From Oscillospiraceae bacterium (GTDB lineage Bacteria; Bacillota; Clostridia; Oscillospirales; Acutalibacteraceae): a stretch of 18,013 bases of DNA. Numbering within the stretch: the stretch's first letter is position 1; the number at the start of each line of letters is the position of its first letter. Of this stretch, positions 12,655 through 18,013 are shown piece by piece. The translations under genes and the position numbers were made by a program. The stretch lies in contig JAFLUO010000026.1 in the NCBI GenBank assembly GCA_022508705.1, forward strand, positions 1 through 18,013, read 5' to 3'. The notes under the pieces are model-generated. The model saw nothing but the letters and a program-made list of their open reading frames with translations. It was not told where the DNA came from and made no database searches.

Positions 12655-14010
12655 TTATCGGAAAATTTCGTTAATACTTCTGAACTGTTTGCTCTTTGAA
12701 ACAATAATTACGCTGTCACCCGTTTCAATGGTGTCATCGCCTCTGGGGAAGATAACACGGGTGCCCCGTATAATGCTTGCTATGAGCGTGTCTTTGTGTA
12801 TTTTAAGGTCTTTAAGGGGGATTCCCGTTTTGCCGAAATCCGAAGTTATAAAGAATTCAAGGGCCTCAACCTTGCCGTCAACAAGCTTGTAAAGAGTTTG
12901 AACGCTGGATTCGCCTGAATTTCCTATTGCTCGAATGTACCCGACTATTCTGTCCGCCGCAATAAATTTTGAAGAAAAAGCAGAGTCCATACCAATGCTT
13001 TGAAGCACTTTTGACGATACCCTGTTGATTTTTGCAACAGTTTTGGTTATTCCTAACGACGACGCATACATTGACGAAATAATGTTTTCTTCATCTATTG
13101 TGGTAAGGGCTACAAATGCGTCAACAGACTCAATTCCCTGTTCAAATAGGGTGTCGTGGTCAGTGCCGTCTCCGTTTACGATTCGCACATCATGCAATGC
13201 TTCCGAAAGAAACTCGCATCTTGAGAAATCGCTTTCAATGATTTTAACTTTATACCCACCGTTTTCGGAAAGCTGTTTTGCAAGATAGTAGCCTACCTTA
13301 CCGCCGCCGATAATCATAATATTTTTAGTTTTATGCTTGTAAATTCCCAGCTTTTTCATGAATTTCACAAGCTCTTTGCGTGAAGCGGTAATGTGAATCT
13401 TGTCACCTGATTTTAATACGAAATCACCGCGGGGAATAAACACATCCGTACCTCTTTGAACGGCGCAAACAAGCACGTTGACATGGAACCTTTTGTGAAT
13501 TTCCGTAATTTCCATATTGTCAAGTGGATTATTGGATTTTATTTTCATTTCAATGAGGTCAACTGCGCCCTTTGCAAAGGATTCTATATTGTTTGCAGAC
13601 GGGAAATGAAGCACCTTCGCAATTTCGCGTGCTGCCGCATATTCGGGATTTACCGTCATGCTCAATCCCAATTCATTTTGGAAAAATGCAAACTGTTTGT
13701 TGTAATCGGGATTGCGTACTCTTGCTATTGTATGCTTAACACCTGCCGTTTTTGCCACTAAACAGGAAAGAATGTTAAGCTCGTCAGTTTGCGTTAACGC
13801 TATAAAAACGTCAGCGGAATCAACGTCTGCTTCCATTTGCACATCATAGTTTGCCGCATTGCCGCATATTCCTAAAACATCGTAAGAATTAACCAAGCGT
13901 TCAATAAGCTTTGGATTCTTATCAATAACAACTACGTCATGCTCTTCGTCTGAAAGCTGTTTTATGAGCGTTTCTCCGACTTTGCCGCCGCCTGCAATAA
14001 TAATATTCAT
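12655..14010 (-). CDS. trkA: Trk system potassium uptake regulator TrkA, double RCK
   Basis: This 451-residue cytoplasmic gating subunit binds TrkH and senses nucleotides (NAD(H), ATP/ADP). It is a tandem of two RCK units, each with a Rossmann nucleotide site (GGGKVG at 7-12 with VVVIDKN ending the second strand at about 27-33, and GGGKVG again at 235-240 with VKIIESD). Each unit is followed by a TrkA_C domain (about 144-214 and 370-450, both with IPRGD or FPRGD loops). This is the TrkA layout, not the half-length KtrA. I chose the ATG at 14010, with GGAG 9 nt upstream. An ATG two codons earlier lies only 3 nt from that site. It is the first gene of the trkA-trkH-alr unit. Confidence 0.94.
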   Translation of the reverse strand: MNIIIAGGGKVGETLIKQLSDEEHDVVVIDKNPKLIERLVNSYDVLGICGNAANYDVQMEADVDSADVFIALTQTDELNILSCLVAKTAGVKHTIARVRNPDYNKQFAFFQNELGLSMTVNPEYAAAREIAKVLHFPSANNIESFAKGAVDLIEMKIKSNNPLDNMEITEIHKRFHVNVLVCAVQRGTDVFIPRGDFVLKSGDKIHITASRKELVKFMKKLGIYKHKTKNIMIIGGGKVGYYLAKQLSENGGYKVKIIESDFSRCEFLSEALHDVRIVNGDGTDHDTLFEQGIESVDAFVALTTIDEENIISSMYASSLGITKTVAKINRVSSKVLQSIGMDSAFSSKFIAADRIVGYIRAIGNSGESSVQTLYKLVDGKVEALEFFITSDFGKTGIPLKDLKIHKDTLIASIIRGTRVIFPRGDDTIETGDSVIIVSKSKQFRSINEIFR

Positions 14011-14047
14011 CTTCATAATCTCCAATGAAAAAATCTTGAACATTTTA

Positions 14048-14076
14048 ATATTACCATATTTTATATGATTTTACAA
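14048..14076 (-). promoter_or_regulatory. Candidate promoter of the trkA-trkH-alr unit
   Basis: On the minus strand, TTGTAA (14071-14076) is followed after 17 bp by TAATAT (14048-14053), preceded by TGG (extended -10). The surroundings are very A/T-rich and offer alternatives, such as a TATAAA just upstream. Confidence 0.4.
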
Positions 14077-14111
14077 TATATAAAAAGGATTACAGCCCTT
14101 TGATTTTTTCA

Positions 14112-14140
14112 TTGACCGATAAAAAAATTTGTGATAAATT
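14112..14140 (+). promoter_or_regulatory. Promoter of the endonuclease/exonuclease/phosphatase-family gene
   Basis: TTGACC (14112-14117), a 17-bp spacer and TAAATT (14135-14140) preceded by TGA, an extended -10. The leader is about 30 nt with GAGGGAG about 11 nt before the ATG at 14176. Confidence 0.55.
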
Positions 14141-14175
14141 AAAAGAGAAAGATAGTAGAGGGAGATATAAAGGCA

Positions 14176-15099
14176 ATGAACAAAAAATTGAAAATAATTA
14201 TAGCGGTTTTAATTTCGGTCGTACTCATTTTCGGTGCGGTATCGGCAATTTTTTTTGCGGTGTATCCAATGAGTCCTAAGGTGGAAATTAAATCAGCAGA
14301 AAGCAGAATTTTAAATACAGATGAGTTATTTGTTGCAAGCTTTAATACTGCGGCACCTTGGGGAAATCTGCTTAACGGGACATACACTGCACGCAGAGCG
14401 CATCTTTTTGCCGAGCAAGTAAATAACATTATGCCCGATACTCTCGGAGTGCAGGAGATGAACAGTGACTGGGTTGAAAAAATGGAAGATCTTTTACCGC
14501 AATACAGTTATTACGGAGTAAAAAGAGGCGGGGACGGCAGTGAAAAAACATCGGAAATGAGCGGTATTTTTTATCTTAAAGATAAATTTACGCTTATTGA
14601 CAGCGGAACGTTTTGGATTTCCGAAACTCCCGAAAAAGAATCGTATTTTGAGGGAGCAGGCTGCAACAGAGTTTGCTCTTATGTAGTTCTTGAAAATAAA
14701 GAAACAAGCGTTAAATTTGTTCATTTTAACACACATCTTGACAATGTAAGTGAAGAGGCGCAAAATCTTGGCGGAGAGTTAATTGCCAAATATGCAGATG
14801 AAATCGGCAAAAAATATGAGGGTATTCACATAGTTGTGACGGGGGATTTTAATCAGTATTCAAACGGAAAAGGCTGTGCGGAATTGGAACAAAACGGTTA
14901 CACAAATGTGGGAAAAAGCTTCGGTAAAGATAATCTTTTGACATATAATGCATGGACAAGAGAAACGGAAGGCTCACCCATTGATTTTATCTTTATAAAC
15001 AGTGAGTTTTCGGCAAAGGATTATTCGGTAATTCATTATGACAACGCAAAAAGTAACGTTTCCGACCATTATATGATAACGGCAACACTTGAATTTTAA
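14176..15099 (+). CDS. Membrane-anchored endonuclease/exonuclease/phosphatase (EEP) family hydrolase
   Basis: The 307 residues have an uncleaved-looking signal anchor (KK then about residues 7-30), placing the catalytic domain outside the membrane. The Mg2+-dependent phosphodiesterase set is complete: SFNT (Asn57), GVQEM (Glu94), NTHLDN (Asn185, His187), TGDFNQ (Asp224, Asn226), SPIDFIF (Asp270) and a terminal SDHYM (Asp297, His298). The substrate cannot be told from sequence. The family spans nucleases, sphingomyelinases, inositol phosphatases and PGAP-like enzymes. Export argues against DNA repair. The NTHLDN...GDFN layout is frequent in secreted members next to sugar utilisation genes, but none adjoins it. 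Its own promoter is upstream and a strong terminator downstream. Confidence 0.87.
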   Translation: MNKKLKIIIAVLISVVLIFGAVSAIFFAVYPMSPKVEIKSAESRILNTDELFVASFNTAAPWGNLLNGTYTARRAHLFAEQVNNIMPDTLGVQEMNSDWVEKMEDLLPQYSYYGVKRGGDGSEKTSEMSGIFYLKDKFTLIDSGTFWISETPEKESYFEGAGCNRVCSYVVLENKETSVKFVHFNTHLDNVSEEAQNLGGELIAKYADEIGKKYEGIHIVVTGDFNQYSNGKGCAELEQNGYTNVGKSFGKDNLLTYNAWTRETEGSPIDFIFINSEFSAKDYSVIHYDNAKSNVSDHYMITATLEF

Positions 15100-15114
15100 T
15101 AAAGTTTAAAACAT

Positions 15115-15145
15115 AAAAGACCGCTGGTTTTCAGCGGTCTTTTTC
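15115..15145. terminator. Bidirectional terminator shared with the end of ntpD
   Basis: AGACCGCTG (15118-15126), loop GTTTT, and CAGCGGTCT (15132-15140) form a perfect 9-bp stem with A4 before and T6 after. On the minus strand, the ntpD stop codon (15131-15133) lies inside the hairpin, so its last codons form the first arm. Confidence 0.9.
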
Positions 15146-15751
15146 TGCTTCTTTTCTTGATTTTATAACCTTTAATCTTGTGAAATCCTCGCGTTCTTTT
15201 TCGTCAAGGGCTTCGCTTATAGATTTAATATCCGCATTGAATTTCGGAATCATAATGTTGTTAAGCGCATTTGCCCGCTTGCGTGTTGTTTTAATGGCAT
15301 CGGCAAGGCGGTAAATGTCACATTCAATTTCTGCAAGGCGAACAGTTTTGGATTTAGCCTCGTTAAAATAAACGTAAGCTTTATCAAGATAATCATTTGA
15401 AGCCATTAGGCCGAAATATGGCATTAAGGGTTGATTTTCCGAAGATATAACGGGAATTTCAACTCCCATAACAGATTTAAAATCCATTGAAAGAGAGGTG
15501 TCTATCGGGACTGTGTGCGCAAAGCTTTCGCAAAAACCCAGCGTGGTGTTTACAAGGCGCAAAAAACGGTATGCATTTTCGTAGCACTCGTTAACTTCAA
15601 GGCGGATTTTTGCCGCATCGTCAGCAAGGCTCATCATTTCACGGACAAGAATATTTTTCTTTCTGTCCATAAGCTCAAAGCCCAGCGTTGCTAATTCCAA
15701 GGACTTTTTGGCAGCGGCAAGATTTGCCTTTGTTGCGGCAATTTGAGCCAT
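15131..15751 (-). CDS. ntpD: V/A-type ATPase subunit D
   Basis: This is the central-stalk rotor subunit, connecting the A3B3 catalytic head to the membrane rotor. The 206 residues are almost wholly alpha-helical, with two long coiled-coil helices at the ends (ATKANLAAAKKSLELATLGFELMDRKKNIL at the N-terminus; RLADAIKTTRKRANALNNIMIPKF near the C-terminus), the hallmark of subunit D. The start has a consensus AGGAGG (7 nt upstream). It follows ntpB by 31 nt. The stop codon lies in the loop of a terminator shared with the convergent gene, so it ends the operon. Confidence 0.95.
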   Translation of the reverse strand: MAQIAATKANLAAAKKSLELATLGFELMDRKKNILVREMMSLADDAAKIRLEVNECYENAYRFLRLVNTTLGFCESFAHTVPIDTSLSMDFKSVMGVEIPVISSENQPLMPYFGLMASNDYLDKAYVYFNEAKSKTVRLAEIECDIYRLADAIKTTRKRANALNNIMIPKFNADIKSISEALDEKEREDFTRLKVIKSRKEAEKDR

Positions 15752-15782
15752 TGTAACACCTCCTCAAACAAATTCCGCGAAT

Positions 15783-17150
15783 TTATTTTTTACAGTATTT
15801 TTTTAGAATTTTCTCATCAATTCTGTCAAGCTCCGAGTCGGGAAGGGATGACAAAAGTGACCAACCAAGGTCAAGAGTCTGTTCAATGCTTCTGCATTCC
15901 GTAAAGCTTTGGCAAATAAACTTTTCCTCAAACTCTTTTCCGAATTGTAAAAGAGCTTTATCGGATGCTGAAAGCTCGTCTTCACCGATAACCGATGAAA
16001 GAGCACGGGCATCCTGCACCTTTGCGTAGGACGCTAAAAGCTGATTGGAAAGGGCAGGGTGATCCTCTCTGGTAAAGCCTTCGCCGATACCGTCCTTCAT
16101 AAGACGCGAAAGGGACGGTAAAACACTCACGGGCGGATAAATGCCTTTTGAATCAAGACTGCGGTCAAGAACAATCTGACCCTCGGTAATGTACCCCGTA
16201 AGGTCGGGAATGGGGTGTGTTATATCATCATTGGGCATCGTTAAAATCGGCAACTGTGTAACAGAGCCTTTTTTGCCCTCTATCATACCTGCACGCTCAT
16301 AAATGGCCGCAAGGTCAGAGTAAAGGTACCCTGGGAAACCCTTTCGGCTTGGAATTTCTCCTCTTGTGGAGCTGTATTCACGAAGGGCTTCCGCATAAGA
16401 TGTCATATCTGTCATAACAACAAGAACATGTTTTCCCAGTTCAAATGCCAAGTATTCTGCGGCAGTAAGAGCGCATTTGGGTGTCATAATTCGTTCAATT
16501 ATCGGGTCGTTTGCAAGGTTTAAAAACATTACAACTCTGTTCATAACGTTTGATGCGGCAAACTGTGAACGGAAATACGCTGCGACATCGTTTTTAACAC
16601 CCATTGCGGCGAAAACTATTGCAAAATCTTCGCTGTCGGCAATTGTGGACTGACGTACAATCTGAACGGCAATCTCATTGTGCTTCATACCTGATCCTGA
16701 AAAAATCGGCAGTTTTTGCCCTCTTATAAGGGTGGCGAGAGCATCAATAGATGAAATGCCCGTTCTAATATAGTTTTTCGGGTATTCGCGTGAAACGGGA
16801 TTTATGGGAGCGCCGTTAACATCCTGCTTTTTCTCAGGGTAAACCTCGCCAAGTCCGTCTTTAGGGCGGCCGAGACCGTCAAAAACTCTTCCGAGAATTT
16901 CAGGGGACAATGGCAAACGCATACTTTCCCCCGTGAAAACGGTTTTCGTGTTAAAGGCAGACATTCCTCTTGTGCCTTCAAAAACCTGAAGAGTTACCTT
17001 TTTTCCGTCAATTTTAACGACTCTTCCCGTGCGCATCGTTCCGTCATCAAGGAAAAAATGTGCAATTTCTTCATAAACAGGGTTTTCTACGCCGTCAACA
17101 GTCACAAGAGAACCGTTTATTTCGCAAAGCTTTGTATGTTCAATTATCAC
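15783..17150 (-). CDS. ntpB: V/A-type ATPase subunit B (regulatory, non-catalytic)
   Basis: This subunit alternates with A in the A3B3 head and does not hydrolyse ATP: the P-loop position reads PIFSGSGMKHNEIA, not a Walker A lysine motif. DGTMRTGRVVKIDG, FEGTRGM, RVFDGLGRPKDG, EYLAFELGKHVLVVMTDMTSYAEALREYSS and SRLMKDGIGEGFTREDHPALSNQL are family signatures. I chose GTG at 17150 because AAGGGG lies 8 nt upstream. A GTG three codons earlier is placed against that ribosome binding site, with no spacing. The length from this start is 455 aa, normal for the family. It starts 12 nt after the ntpA stop, whose codon overlaps this binding site. Confidence 0.95.
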   Translation of the reverse strand: MIIEHTKLCEINGSLVTVDGVENPVYEEIAHFFLDDGTMRTGRVVKIDGKKVTLQVFEGTRGMSAFNTKTVFTGESMRLPLSPEILGRVFDGLGRPKDGLGEVYPEKKQDVNGAPINPVSREYPKNYIRTGISSIDALATLIRGQKLPIFSGSGMKHNEIAVQIVRQSTIADSEDFAIVFAAMGVKNDVAAYFRSQFAASNVMNRVVMFLNLANDPIIERIMTPKCALTAAEYLAFELGKHVLVVMTDMTSYAEALREYSSTRGEIPSRKGFPGYLYSDLAAIYERAGMIEGKKGSVTQLPILTMPNDDITHPIPDLTGYITEGQIVLDRSLDSKGIYPPVSVLPSLSRLMKDGIGEGFTREDHPALSNQLLASYAKVQDARALSSVIGEDELSASDKALLQFGKEFEEKFICQSFTECRSIEQTLDLGWSLLSSLPDSELDRIDEKILKKYCKK

Positions 17151-17162
17151 ATTTTTCACCCC

Positions 17163-18013
17163 TTACCGAAGAATGTCGTTTATAGCACTATCAATGTCGT
17201 TGTTAAGAGCTTTAAACATATCAAGCATATAAATATTTTTATTCGGAATATCGTATTTCATTTTTATAAGCCTGTCAAAAAGACCTGTGGCAGTGATTTT
17301 GGAAATGGGAATTTGCCGTGCCACAACCTCTTTTGAACGGTCGTAAAGATGAAGAATTGCTTGCATCATTTTCATCTGCTTTTCAGCAGGCACAAAGGTG
17401 TCATCGCTGTGAAATGCGTTTTGCTGTAAAAATCCGACTCTGATAACTCTTGCAATTTCAATTATCAGCTTTTGGTCGTCAGGTAGAACGTCTGCACCTA
17501 TAAGCTTTACAATTTCCATAAGATTTGCTTCTTCGGAAAGAATTGCCGTAAGTCTGTCACGGTATGATGTGAACATAGGGTCAACATTGTCTTTGTACCA
17601 ATCCGAAAGCTCGTTTGTGTATTCGCTGTATGATGTTGTCCAGTTAATTGCAGGGTAGTGGCGCGCGTATGCAAGTGATTTGTCCAACGCCCAGAAACAG
17701 CGCGTAAAGCGCTTTGTGTTTTGTGTTACAGGCTCGGAAAAATCGGAGCCTTGCGGAGAAACAGCACCGATTATTGTAACGGAACCTTCCGTTCCGTTTA
17801 AGTTTTCAAAATAACCGCTTCTTTCATAAAACTCTGAAAGTCGGGAGGGGAGATAAGCAGGGAAGCCCTCATCGGCAGGCATTTCTTCAAGTCTGCCTGA
17901 GATTTCTCTCAAAGCCTCCGCCCAGCGTGATGTGGAGTCCGCCATAATTGCGGTGTGATAACCCATATCTCTGTAATATTCAGCCAATGTAATACCCGTG
18001 TAAATCGACGCCT
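17163..18013 (-). CDS. ntpA: V/A-type ATPase subunit A, C-terminal part (5' end beyond window)
   Basis: This is the catalytic subunit of the V/A-type ATPase. The frame is open to the window edge, so about the last 283 of roughly 590 residues are present. ASIYTGITLAEYYRDMGY, MADSTSRWAEALREISGRLEEMPADEGFPAYL and YERSGYFENLNGTEGSVTIIGAVSPQGSDFSEPVTQNT are diagnostic of subunit A and distinguish it from B. The Walker A loop lies outside the window. The first in-frame start-like codon in the window (TTG at 17987) is internal, not the real start. The operon reads A-B-D on the minus strand, the usual order in Clostridia and enterococcal ntp operons. Whether it pumps or makes ATP is not visible. Confidence 0.96.
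   Translation of the reverse strand, partial: ASIYTGITLAEYYRDMGYHTAIMADSTSRWAEALREISGRLEEMPADEGFPAYLPSRLSEFYERSGYFENLNGTEGSVTIIGAVSPQGSDFSEPVTQNTKRFTRCFWALDKSLAYARHYPAINWTTSYSEYTNELSDWYKDNVDPMFTSYRDRLTAILSEEANLMEIVKLIGADVLPDDQKLIIEIARVIRVGFLQQNAFHSDDTFVPAEKQMKMMQAILHLYDRSKEVVARQIPISKITATGLFDRLIKMKYDIPNKNIYMLDMFKALNNDIDSAINDILR

Noticed and set aside
1..18013. Mobile elements, CRISPR arrays, tRNA or rRNA genes
   Set aside because: No transposase, integrase, regular repeat array or RNA gene pattern was recognised anywhere in the window.

Overview
The window looks like chromosome from a low-GC Gram-positive anaerobe of class Clostridia. Order Oscillospirales, a gut commensal, is my inference. 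The signs are AGGAGG-type ribosome binding sites, sigma-A style promoters, U-tailed terminators, some GTG and TTG starts, a V/A-type ATPase, a single-chain glycyl-tRNA synthetase, a LytR-CpsA-Psr protein and intracellular arabinose-releasing enzymes. I see no phage, IS element, CRISPR array, tRNA, rRNA or known riboswitch class. Almost all of the DNA is coding, on both strands, and four of the junctions where genes converge or end carry one shared or symmetrical hairpin terminator.

Positions 1-5.6 kb: the 3' end of a GPH-type sugar symporter; a convergent membrane-anchored SPFH/prohibitin-like gene driven by a consensus promoter; glyQS; a GH146/GH127-type beta-L-arabinofuranosidase whose likely promoter is embedded in the glyQS terminator; and a convergent zinc-ribbon membrane protein of unknown function with a structured leader.

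Positions 5.7-9.9 kb: a minus-strand pair (LytR-CpsA-Psr protein, then a GH51 alpha-L-arabinofuranosidase) and a divergent plus-strand pair. The plus-strand pair is a Nudix hydrolase with an N-terminal pyrophosphatase-like domain, overlapping a small membrane protein of the Sm_multidrug_ex family.

Positions 10-14.1 kb: a minus-strand trkA-trkH-alr unit for potassium uptake and D-alanine supply. Positions 14.2-15.1 kb: a membrane-anchored endonuclease/exonuclease/phosphatase-family protein. Positions 15.1 kb to the end: minus-strand V/A-type ATPase genes ntpA (partial), ntpB and ntpD.

Working together: the symporter and two signal-less arabinofuranosidases suggest import and cytoplasmic breakdown of short arabinose-containing oligosaccharides, although they are spread over several transcription units. 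TrkA/TrkH, the V/A-ATPase and the SPFH protein concern ion balance and membrane organisation. Alr and the LytR-CpsA-Psr protein concern the cell wall. I found no clearly new multi-gene system. The least ordinary items are the Nudix protein whose N-terminal pyrophosphatase-like domain seems to have lost metal-binding aspartates, the leader of the zinc-ribbon membrane protein, and the promoter and 5' leader of the SPFH gene.
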